39,705 nt of DNA from Prevotella sp. (GTDB taxonomy: Bacteria > Bacteroidota > Bacteroidia > Bacteroidales > Bacteroidaceae), in the NCBI GenBank assembly GCA_022774105.1, contig JALFNY010000061.1, positions 1 through 39,705 on the forward strand, read 5' to 3'. The notes under the pieces were generated by a model. The model had not been told where the DNA came from. It did not search any database and saw only the letters and a list, made by a program, of their open reading frames with translations. A program made the position numbers and the translations under genes. This document shows, one piece after another, positions 28,487 through 37,532 of the stretch; the first letter of the stretch is position 1, and the number at the start of each line of letters is the position of its first letter.

Positions 28487-30271
28487 ATGAACACTATTAT
28501 ATCAAAATACAAGCGCATGGTCGGGGCGGTGGCACTGACCCTTGCCATGCCCGCATCAACCGTCATGCTGACAGGGTGTAATGACTTCCTTGACACGCTG
28601 CCGCTTAACGACGTGGTGCTTGAAAACTTCTGGACAGAGAAGGAAGACGTTACCTCCGTGCTTAACAGTTGCTACGAATCACTGGAATCTCCCGAAAGCA
28701 TCATGAAGATGGCGGTATGGGGTGAGATGCGTTCTGACAACATAGACCGCGGTAACAGTGGTGACTTCAAGAGCAAGGACGAGCAGGATAAGATCATTAC
28801 TATCGTCAGCAACCACGACCTCAGTGAGATGTCCAAGGAGAACCTTCTGCCCACCAACTCACTGGCAAAATGGGGTATAATGTACCAGACTATCAACCGT
28901 TGTAACACCGTATGTCACTACGCACCGATAGTGGAGGAGAAGGACCCTAACTACACTGTGGCCGAGATGAAGGCCAACATTGCCGAGGCAACCTTCATTC
29001 GTGACCTGTGTTACTTCTATCTTATACGCACCTTCCGTGACGTGCCCATCACATTCGAGCCAAGCATTGACGATACCAAGGAGTACCAGATACCCCCTGT
29101 AAGCATGATGGCCGCCCTTGACACCCTCATTGCTGACCTTGAGAAGGTGAAGGACGATGCAGTAAGACGCTACGTGGATGACAGCCGCATGACCAACACT
29201 GAGGCAGCCCGCAGTGCCTACGAGAACAGCAGCCGCGTAACACGCGTGGCGATATATGCCCTTCTTGCCGACATGAACCTGTGGCGCGGCAATTGGGACG
29301 AGTGCATAAAATACTGCGATCTCGTGATAGATTTCAAGAAGGAGCAGTACAGGATGAAGAAGGATAACCTTGGTGACCTTACGGATATGTATGAGTATGA
29401 CGGTATTCCTCTCATACGTGAAGCAAGGACAGGTACCACATCTTGCGGCAATGCCTACAACCAAATCTTCGGTACTGGCAACAGTTTCGAGAGCATCTTT
29501 GAATTATATTTCAGGGAAGGACAAAGTGTTAAGAACGATTTTGTGAACAACTGCTACGACAATGGCAATGATGCACCAGGTCATCTGTTCGTTGCTCCTG
29601 ACATGAAGTATTCAGAGGTTATAGAGGGTAAGAACGACCTCTTTGCAAAGAATGACTGCCGCTTCTACGAGACCATGTCAAAGGAAAGCGACAAGTATTA
29701 CATCACGAAATACGTCAATTCCACCGTTTCTCTCGATGTCAGCAACGTCACTAACGAGAGTAGTTTGAAGTTAACCCGCTCTAAGAGAGGCGACCTCACA
29801 TCTAACTGGATAGTATATCGTCTTACCGACGTGATGCTTATGAAGGCCGAGGCAGAGATAATGAAGGGAGAAGAAGGTTATCAAAGGGCTTTCAACCTTA
29901 TCAACGCAGTCAACATGAGGGCCCGCAACCTCACCAGCACCGACGCTCAGGGCGCGCTGTCCTTTGACAACTACAAGCAGAGCCGTGAGACAATGGAGCA
30001 GTTGCTGCTTGACGAACGTAAGAGAGAACTAATGTTCGAGGGTAAGAGATGGTACGACCTTGTACGCGTATCGCTGCGTGACGGCGACACCCGCCACCTC
30101 GTTACAGAGGCTACGGAGAAGTATCAAAGCAGCAATAAAAATGCAATTATGATCAAACTTGGCGACCCAAACACCATCTTCTTCCCATATCACAGGGACG
30201 AATTGAGGCTCAACACCTACCTCAAGCAGAACAGCGCATACAGCGATTCCGAAGACTTTGTCAACAACTAA
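28487..30271 (+). CDS. SusD/RagB-type nutrient-binding lipoprotein
   Basis: MLTGCNDFLDTLPLNDVVLENFWTEKEDVTSVLNSCYESLE...LLLDERKRELMFEGKRWYDLVRV. Confidence 0.96.
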   Translation: MNTIISKYKRMVGAVALTLAMPASTVMLTGCNDFLDTLPLNDVVLENFWTEKEDVTSVLNSCYESLESPESIMKMAVWGEMRSDNIDRGNSGDFKSKDEQDKIITIVSNHDLSEMSKENLLPTNSLAKWGIMYQTINRCNTVCHYAPIVEEKDPNYTVAEMKANIAEATFIRDLCYFYLIRTFRDVPITFEPSIDDTKEYQIPPVSMMAALDTLIADLEKVKDDAVRRYVDDSRMTNTEAARSAYENSSRVTRVAIYALLADMNLWRGNWDECIKYCDLVIDFKKEQYRMKKDNLGDLTDMYEYDGIPLIREARTGTTSCGNAYNQIFGTGNSFESIFELYFREGQSVKNDFVNNCYDNGNDAPGHLFVAPDMKYSEVIEGKNDLFAKNDCRFYETMSKESDKYYITKYVNSTVSLDVSNVTNESSLKLTRSKRGDLTSNWIVYRLTDVMLMKAEAEIMKGEEGYQRAFNLINAVNMRARNLTSTDAQGALSFDNYKQSRETMEQLLLDERKRELMFEGKRWYDLVRVSLRDGDTRHLVTEATEKYQSSNKNAIMIKLGDPNTIFFPYHRDELRLNTYLKQNSAYSDSEDFVNN

Positions 30272-30310
30272 GCCTAAGAGTTGAAAACATAAACCACCAA
30301 CATAATAATA

Positions 30311-32287
30311 ATGAACATGAACAATAATATATGTAAGTCCGCTATGAGAAGGCTGCCTGCAATCCTTCTCACCATAGCCCTCGGCTTGTCTGGCCTGGTA
30401 GCCTGCGTTGACGACGACTTTGAAGACACCAGTTACTACAGCGCCACCAAGCGCACTGCGGCACAACTTATCAGTGATGACCCCTCACGTTACAGCCAGT
30501 TCCAGGCCATACTGCAGCGTGCGGGCTACTATAACCTCCTCAGCACCTACGGCACCTTCACCGTCTTCGCTCCAACCAACGACGCCGTGAACACATACCT
30601 TGCCAACAATGGCTACGGAAGCGTTGAAAGCATACCGCTAAAAGAGTGTGACACCCTTGCCCGCACACATATCATCACCAAGAAAGCCTACTACACTACC
30701 GACAAGAGTGACGGCCAGTTGGAGGAGATGAACATGGACAACCGTTACCTTGTTATATCAAGTAAGAGCGACGTGGATAACAACAACGAACTCATGCTCT
30801 TCGTTAACAAGACGTCACGCATAGTGCAGAAAGACGACTCTGTAACCAACGGAGTAGTACACACCATAGACCGCGTACTCGTACCAAGTAACCTCTTCCT
30901 TCCAGACCTCATCGAGAGCGACAGCACTACGAAGTTGTTTGCAGAAGCACTGAAGGTGACACACCTCAACGATTCGCTCACAAAGTTCATGGACTACTCC
31001 TACTCCATCGAAGAAGGCGACTCCGTCAACAAGGGCATATACACCCGCTACGGCGGCAGAGATATGTGGGCCAAGTTCCCAAGAACACGCTTCTACAAGT
31101 ACACCGCCTTCGTAGAACCTGACAGTATCTACCATCTGAAAGGCATCAACAACCTTGACGACCTCAAGGCCTACGCCAAGAGCATCTATGACGCATCGTT
31201 CCCAACCGACGCAGGACTGTATGACAACGACTTCACCCACCCCAAGAACCCGCTCAACCGCTTCGTCAGTTACCACCTCATGGACCGCATCGGCACATAC
31301 GACGAGTGGGCACCGTCAGGTGAAATACTCAGTCTCTGCTGCCGTCCAGACGTCGCTGACGCAGAAGACTTCTGGCAAACAATGTGCCCAGGAGCCATGA
31401 TAAGATTCTGCCGCGCCAACGGCGACCTCTACGCCAACCGTAAGGGACACAAGAGAAAGGTAATAAACGGCTGCAACGGCGTGAAGGTTCTACCTCCATC
31501 AAAGAGCGGCGAGCAGGACCAGATAGCCCTCAACGGAATGTACCACTACCTTGACGACATCCTGGTATATGACACAAAGGTACGCGATGAAGTACTCAAC
31601 TGCCGCATGAGGATTGATGCCACCACACTGAGTGCCGACTTCATGAACCAGAACGCCCGCGGACACTACGGTCAGGAGTTGCTGACCGGCATGAAGAACG
31701 GTTACATCTCAGGCTGGAAGACAACGAAGGAAACATTCGTCGGCGTACACAACGATGACCCATGGTGGAGTTCCTACCTCGGAAACGCCATCTGCGTAAA
31801 GGGCCAGTACGATGTGCAGATAAAACTGCCAACACCCCCTCCAGGCCTATATGAGATACGCCTTGGCTACGTATGCGGTGCAGAAGAGCGCGGCGTAGTA
31901 CAAGTATATCTCGGTGCAGAATCAGAAGGAATATACGAACCCTGCGGCATCCCCGTTGACCTGCGCATAGGTGGCTGGGACCCAGAAGTAGGATTCATTG
32001 CCGATAAAGGCGACAAAGAATACGACGCAGCCAACGACAAAGCCATGCACAACCGTGGCTACATGAAGGGTATGGACTCTTACGGCAAGCCAGACGGAGG
32101 CGTCTTCCGCGTAAACTCCACAGAACACCTGCGCAGAATACTCACCACAGCACAGTTCAGAGAGGGCGAGACCTACTGGCTAAGATTCCGTCAGGTGCTG
32201 GAAGGCGACAAAGAATGGTCCTTCGACTATCTGGAACTCTGCCCGAAGAGCGTCTATGCAAGTCCGGAAGGCGAAGACACACACTAA
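30311..32287 (+). CDS. FAS1-domain lipoprotein with C-terminal beta-sandwich-like region
   Basis: LSGLVACVDDDFEDTSYYS lipoprotein start; ILQRAGYYNLLSTYGTFTVFAPTNDAVNTYL FAS1 motif; C-terminus PPPGLYEIRLGYVCGAEERGVVQVYLG...SFDYLELCPKS. Confidence 0.87.
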   Translation: MNMNNNICKSAMRRLPAILLTIALGLSGLVACVDDDFEDTSYYSATKRTAAQLISDDPSRYSQFQAILQRAGYYNLLSTYGTFTVFAPTNDAVNTYLANNGYGSVESIPLKECDTLARTHIITKKAYYTTDKSDGQLEEMNMDNRYLVISSKSDVDNNNELMLFVNKTSRIVQKDDSVTNGVVHTIDRVLVPSNLFLPDLIESDSTTKLFAEALKVTHLNDSLTKFMDYSYSIEEGDSVNKGIYTRYGGRDMWAKFPRTRFYKYTAFVEPDSIYHLKGINNLDDLKAYAKSIYDASFPTDAGLYDNDFTHPKNPLNRFVSYHLMDRIGTYDEWAPSGEILSLCCRPDVADAEDFWQTMCPGAMIRFCRANGDLYANRKGHKRKVINGCNGVKVLPPSKSGEQDQIALNGMYHYLDDILVYDTKVRDEVLNCRMRIDATTLSADFMNQNARGHYGQELLTGMKNGYISGWKTTKETFVGVHNDDPWWSSYLGNAICVKGQYDVQIKLPTPPPGLYEIRLGYVCGAEERGVVQVYLGAESEGIYEPCGIPVDLRIGGWDPEVGFIADKGDKEYDAANDKAMHNRGYMKGMDSYGKPDGGVFRVNSTEHLRRILTTAQFREGETYWLRFRQVLEGDKEWSFDYLELCPKSVYASPEGEDTH

Positions 32288-32437
32288 GCAAAAATAGCGA
32301 GTTGGAGGTTTCAGGCCAAAGGATAAGGAGCAGAACATGACGGCACAAAGGCATAAAGACACATAAACAAGAAGCCACATACCGCCCGCCAGCCCCACAA
32401 AAACCACAACACCAAATGCCGAAACCAGCGGAAACAA

Positions 32438-32457
32438 GGGCGCACCACGGTGCGCCC
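32438..32457. repeat. Perfect GC-rich hairpin GGGCGCACC-AC-GGTGCGCCC
   Basis: 9-2-9 perfect inverted repeat in the intergenic region; no U-tract follows. Confidence 0.75.
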
Positions 32458-32517
32458 GCCAGCCCGCCAACCACGGGGGAACGGACACACCGAAACGCAT
32501 CACCTCACACGGGAAAA

Positions 32518-32605
32518 CCACCTACAACGCAATCAGGTGCAAATCACACAGCAAAGAGGTGCCGATAACACAACAATCAAGCACTGATTACACAACAAAA
32601 AGGTG
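32518..32605. repeat. 22-bp repeat array A5 (4 degenerate units)
   Basis: Unit starts 32518, 32540, 32562 and 32584; ccacctacaacgcaatcaggtg / caaatcacacagcaaagaggtg / ccgataacacaacaatcaagca / ctgattacacaacaaaaaggtg, followed by ctgatcac. Confidence 0.85.
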
Positions 32606-32701
32606 CTGATCACAAATCGCCCGCATCCCCCTACCCTCGCAAAAGAAAAGAGACAAGGTCACGACCCAACCACCAAACCACAAAAAAACAAACATACCAT
32701 T

Positions 32702-34300
32702 ATGAATATGATAAAAAGAAAAACAGGCCTTCTTGCCGCCGTAGCCACCCTTGTAGGCCTCACCGCCTGCACAGAGTGGGACGACCATTACGACAACACC
32801 GTCGTGGAGGGCAGCAACACCACACTATGGCAGCAGGTGGCAGAACGCCCCGAACTGTCTGACTTCGCAGAAGTGCTGACCAACACCAAGGTGTTCCGCC
32901 AGCACAAGAAGAGCCCCGTGTCATACGCCGATCTGCTCAACGGCGGACAGTCACTAACCGTCTTCGCACCAGTCAACGGCACCTTCAACAAAGATTCGCT
33001 GATAGCACTGACACAGACGGCGCAAGGCGACTCAGCCGTGGAGATGTTCTTCGTAAAGAACCACCTCGCAGGCACACTGCACTCAGCAGCAGACACCACG
33101 GAAAAATTCCGTATGCTAAACGGGAAATACGTCTCCATACAACGTGACAACCTGTCAGGCATACCCTTCGGCGACAACAACCTGCGCAGCAAGAACGGCA
33201 TAATGCACATCGTGCAGCAACAAGTGCCATACACCTTCACCATCTACGAAGCACTCACGCAGAAAGAAGAATACGCCGCAATAGGCAACGTGCTGAAGAA
33301 ATACAACGAAGACTACTTCGACGAGAACGCCAGTCTGAGCAGCGGACTGGTAGATGGCATACCAGTATATGTTGACTCCGTAGTATATGAAATCAACAAA
33401 CTCATGAACGCCGTAGGCCAACTCAACGACGAAGACTCAACCTATTACGTAACCCTGCCAACCACAGCAGGATGGCAGGCAGCATGGGAGACAGCACTGT
33501 CATACTACAAGTACAGCGCCGACGTGGAGAAAGCAGACTCACTACAACACTACTGGACAAGCCGCGCACTGCTCGATGACGCCATCTTCAGTAAGACCAT
33601 ACAAAGAAACATGGAAGACAGCGTGAAGACATACCGCTACGACAAAGAATACCCAATGTACCACGTGTTCCACCGTCCGTTTGACAACGAAGGCATATTC
33701 GGCAAAGCAAAAGGCATGAACAAATGCAGCAACGGCTACATCTACTACCACGACGAATGGCCATTCACCCCCACACAGACCTACTTCCGCAAGATAGAAC
33801 AAGAAGCAGAGTACACATGGAACATACCAACCTACACCACTGACCGCTGTAACATCATCACACGCTACCTCAATGCAGACAGCATCTCAAGAGGCGGATA
33901 CCTCGACATCGTAGGCCTTAAAGACAAATGGGAAGTAACATACAAACTCTCCAACACCCTCGCCGGCAACTATGACTTCAACATCGTAGTACTCCCAAAG
34001 ACCGTCGAAGGCCCTAACGGAAACAAACGCCCATGCAAGTTCAAGGCAACCATCAACTACATAGACGAGGACGGCAAGGCAAAAACCTACAACTGCGGCG
34101 GAAAAGCATTCACAACAAACCCAAACAAAGTTGACACCATAATGGTAGCAGAAAACTTCCGACTGCCAGTCTGCAACTATGACCGCGACAACGAGAAGAT
34201 AAGCATAACCATAACCTGTGATGTAAATGCAAAAGAAGCAACCCGATACAACCGCGAGATGTACCTCGACTGCATCTTCCTACGCCCTAACGACAAATAA
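32702..34300 (+). CDS. FAS1-domain lipoprotein with C-terminal beta-sandwich-like region
   Basis: MNMIKRKTGLLAAVATLVGLTACTEWDDHYDN lipoprotein start; QSLTVFAPVNGTFNKD FAS1 motif. Track start 32603 overlaps array A5; ATG 32702 has the lipoprotein signal. Confidence 0.87.
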   Translation: MNMIKRKTGLLAAVATLVGLTACTEWDDHYDNTVVEGSNTTLWQQVAERPELSDFAEVLTNTKVFRQHKKSPVSYADLLNGGQSLTVFAPVNGTFNKDSLIALTQTAQGDSAVEMFFVKNHLAGTLHSAADTTEKFRMLNGKYVSIQRDNLSGIPFGDNNLRSKNGIMHIVQQQVPYTFTIYEALTQKEEYAAIGNVLKKYNEDYFDENASLSSGLVDGIPVYVDSVVYEINKLMNAVGQLNDEDSTYYVTLPTTAGWQAAWETALSYYKYSADVEKADSLQHYWTSRALLDDAIFSKTIQRNMEDSVKTYRYDKEYPMYHVFHRPFDNEGIFGKAKGMNKCSNGYIYYHDEWPFTPTQTYFRKIEQEAEYTWNIPTYTTDRCNIITRYLNADSISRGGYLDIVGLKDKWEVTYKLSNTLAGNYDFNIVVLPKTVEGPNGNKRPCKFKATINYIDEDGKAKTYNCGGKAFTTNPNKVDTIMVAENFRLPVCNYDRDNEKISITITCDVNAKEATRYNREMYLDCIFLRPNDK

Positions 34301-34319
34301 CCCAAAACACCAGAGAACT

Positions 34320-37300
34320 ATGAAATATAGACATAAACTATCCATCAAGGCCATAGCCATAGCCACAACCCTCAGCATCTCCATGCTACCCTGCGGCGCG
34401 CTTGCCAAGGACATAAAGGGAAAGGTGGTTGACGCAGCCACGGGAGAACCGCTCGCCGGAGTACGCATACAAGCCTACAACAACGAGAAGCACACCACCA
34501 TGAGCGACGCAAAAGGCGAGTACAAACTCACACTGCCCGACTACGTGACAAGCGTTTACATGACCATAGACGGCCGACAGCCACAACAAGTATCCATAGG
34601 CAACGACACTGACAACGTAAACGCACGCATGCTGTCAGACAAATTCAGCCAACTGTACGACCAACAAACCACAGCCCGACGACTATCAACCGCCTCCGAC
34701 TTCGACAACAACGCCGAACAAAGCATAGACCCGCTGATACAGCAACGCCTCGGAGCAGACATCAGAGCAATAAGCCGTGGCGGTAACGAAGGACTCGGCA
34801 ACACAATGTTCATCAACGGCATCAACAGCCTCAGCGCAAACGCACAACCACTCATCGTAATAGACGGCGTGCTGATGGATATGCAGTATGACCGCACAAT
34901 GCTACACGACGGATATTACAACAATATTCTCGCCAATATCAACGTCAATGACATAGCAAAAGTAGAGGTAATGAAAAACGGTACCGCCATCTACGGAGCC
35001 AAAGGAGCAAACGGCGTGGTGCTCATAACCACCAAACGCAACCGCAGTATGGCAACAAAAATTGACGTAACAATAGGCGGAAAATTCCAGATGATGCCAA
35101 AAACAGCATCAATGCTCAACGCAGAAGAATACAGAACCTACGCCACAGAAATGCTGTCAACAGAAATGACAAACAGCTCTGGCATGAAATTCCTTATCTC
35201 TGACCCTAACTACTACTACTATCCCAAGTACCACAACAATACCGACTGGAAGAAGGAAACATACCGTGACGCCTTCGCACAGTCATACGGCATCAACGTA
35301 CAAGGCGGTGATCAAGTAGCAAGTTACAACCTCAGCGTAGGCTATACCAGCGCAAACAGCACACTGAAAGGCAACGATTTCTCACGCTTCGACATGAGAA
35401 TGAACACCGACATCACCATCATCAACAACCTGGACGTACGCTTCGACGCATCATTCAGCGACATAAGCCGTGACCTGAGAGACATAGGCATAGCAGAAAA
35501 CATAGAGGAAAGCACAGTGACAGCACCCAACTTCCTCGCACTTATCAAGTCACCATTCCTCTCACCATACGCCCACGACTTCAACGGTAACATCAGTTCA
35601 TACCTCTCAGAAGCCGATGACTACCTCGAAGGAATAATAGACACCGCCGACAGAAGCCTTGCCAACCCCGTCAGCATCATAGAAAACGGTGACGGACGCA
35701 ACCGCAACGACTTCGGAAACAGACTCGTCAACTTCGCAATAACACCGAAGTACCAGTTCAACAATAACCTCTCACTACAAGAAGCATTCAGTTTCACCCT
35801 TGTAAACACTAACGAGAACTACTATCTCCCGCTGACTGGCGTGCCCCAATTCCGTGTCCCCGGACAGACGAACAAGGTCTATGTAAACAACATAGTACAG
35901 TCACTCGCAGCACGACAGAACAGCATTCAGAGCGACACAAGGCTCAACTGGCAGAATCGTTACAACGCACACGCCATCAAAGTATATGGAGGCGTAAGGT
36001 ACATCAACAGTTCCTACAAACTGAATGTGCAGAAAGGCTACAACACACCGAATGACCATACACCGAACATGAGTACCTCTCTCGCCTACAAGTCAACCGA
36101 CGGTGTGGACGATAAGTACACAGACATAACGTGGTATGCCAACGCTGACTATAACTATGCAGAGAAATACTACCTCACGGCAGCCCTCTCCGCACACACA
36201 TCATCACGCTTTGGCAAAGACGCCGACGGCTTAAAAGCCTTCGGAACGGTGTGGGGCATCTTCCCAAGCGTACTGGCTTCATGGGTGATAAGCAACGAAA
36301 AATGGCTTGCTGACGCAAAGATGGTGAACTATCTGCGCCTGAACCTCGGACTGGACATAACAGGTAACGACGACATCGACTACACCGCCTCCCGCACTTA
36401 CTTCATAGCGAAGAACATGTTGGGCGCTACCATAGACGGAAAAGTACTCGGTAACGTTGGCAACAGCAACTTAAAGTGGGAGACCACACGCCGCTTCACG
36501 GCAGGAATAGAAGGTAACTTCTTTGACAACAGGTTGCACTTCGGCCTCAATATATTCAAGTCCTGGACCGACAACCTTCTCACCCTGCGCCAAATGGCAT
36601 GGACCAGCGGTCTCAGTGAGAACTGGTGCAACGCCGGAAAGTTGCAAAACTCAGGCCTCGATATGTCTATTGGCATCAAGACCCTCAACACAAAGTCATG
36701 GCAATGGGAGGTAGGTGCTACCTTCGGACATTACAGTAACGAGGTCACCGCTATCGGAACAGACGACAAGAGCATAGAGACCAACATCTACGGAGCAACT
36801 GTCCGCACCTCTGTCGGTAATCCTGTGGGGGTGTTCTACGGTTACAAGACCACTGGTGTGTATGCTACCACAGCCGAAGCAAATGCTGCCGGTCTCTACC
36901 AGATTGACGAAACGGGTGCCAAGGTGTATTTCCAGGCAGGAGACACGAAGTTTGTTGACATTGACGGCAACCACTGCATCGACGAGAATGACCGTGTCAT
37001 CATAGGCGACCCGAACCCTGCCCTCTACGGTAACATATACAGCCACCTGTGCTGGAAGCGGTGGACACTTGACATGACAATGACATATTGTCTCGGCAAT
37101 GACATCTATAACTATGAGCGCAGCATCCTTGAGAGCGGCAAGTACTTCTACAATCAGACGTCAGCGATGAACTCCCGCTGGACGACAGAGGGCCAGAAGA
37201 CTGACATACCACGCGTAAGTTATCTGGACCCACACGGTAATTCCCGCTTCAGTGACCGCTGGATAGAGGACGGCAGTTACCTGCGCCTCAGCAACGTGAC

Positions 37301-37505
37301 GCTCAGTTACTCTATGCCTATCAACAACACCTTCCTGCAAGGTGTCACGATATGGGGCTCAGCGCAGAATCTTTTCACTATAACCAAGTACCTCGGCAGC
37401 AACCCTGACTGCTCACTCTCTGGCAATGTATTGTCACAAGGCATCGACAGAGGCCTGTTAGGACTGGGCAGGTCATTCGCAATGGGCGTGAAGTTAAATC
37501 TGTAA
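34320..37505 (+). CDS. SusC/RagA-type TonB-dependent transporter (second copy, divergent N-terminus)
   Basis: IKGKVVDAATGEPLAGVRIQAYNNEKHTTMSDAKGEYKLTLP carboxypeptidase-regulatory-like domain; MFINGINSLSANAQPLIVIDGVL...VEVMKNGTAIYGAKGANGVVLITTKR plug. ATG 34320 preferred over 34227, which overlaps the upstream CDS. Confidence 0.95.
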   Translation: MKYRHKLSIKAIAIATTLSISMLPCGALAKDIKGKVVDAATGEPLAGVRIQAYNNEKHTTMSDAKGEYKLTLPDYVTSVYMTIDGRQPQQVSIGNDTDNVNARMLSDKFSQLYDQQTTARRLSTASDFDNNAEQSIDPLIQQRLGADIRAISRGGNEGLGNTMFINGINSLSANAQPLIVIDGVLMDMQYDRTMLHDGYYNNILANINVNDIAKVEVMKNGTAIYGAKGANGVVLITTKRNRSMATKIDVTIGGKFQMMPKTASMLNAEEYRTYATEMLSTEMTNSSGMKFLISDPNYYYYPKYHNNTDWKKETYRDAFAQSYGINVQGGDQVASYNLSVGYTSANSTLKGNDFSRFDMRMNTDITIINNLDVRFDASFSDISRDLRDIGIAENIEESTVTAPNFLALIKSPFLSPYAHDFNGNISSYLSEADDYLEGIIDTADRSLANPVSIIENGDGRNRNDFGNRLVNFAITPKYQFNNNLSLQEAFSFTLVNTNENYYLPLTGVPQFRVPGQTNKVYVNNIVQSLAARQNSIQSDTRLNWQNRYNAHAIKVYGGVRYINSSYKLNVQKGYNTPNDHTPNMSTSLAYKSTDGVDDKYTDITWYANADYNYAEKYYLTAALSAHTSSRFGKDADGLKAFGTVWGIFPSVLASWVISNEKWLADAKMVNYLRLNLGLDITGNDDIDYTASRTYFIAKNMLGATIDGKVLGNVGNSNLKWETTRRFTAGIEGNFFDNRLHFGLNIFKSWTDNLLTLRQMAWTSGLSENWCNAGKLQNSGLDMSIGIKTLNTKSWQWEVGATFGHYSNEVTAIGTDDKSIETNIYGATVRTSVGNPVGVFYGYKTTGVYATTAEANAAGLYQIDETGAKVYFQAGDTKFVDIDGNHCIDENDRVIIGDPNPALYGNIYSHLCWKRWTLDMTMTYCLGNDIYNYERSILESGKYFYNQTSAMNSRWTTEGQKTDIPRVSYLDPHGNSRFSDRWIEDGSYLRLSNVTLSYSMPINNTFLQGVTIWGSAQNLFTITKYLGSNPDCSLSGNVLSQGIDRGLLGLGRSFAMGVKLNL

Positions 37506-37532
37506 AAAACCGAAAAATAAATCATTACAACT

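Noticed and set aside
28859-29464. Minus-strand 201-aa ORF
   Set aside because: Antisense to SusD1, which has strong family motifs throughout.
30029-30466. Minus-strand 145-aa ORF across the SusD1/FAS1 junction
   Set aside because: Overlaps two well-supported genes on the opposite strand; no recognisable motifs.
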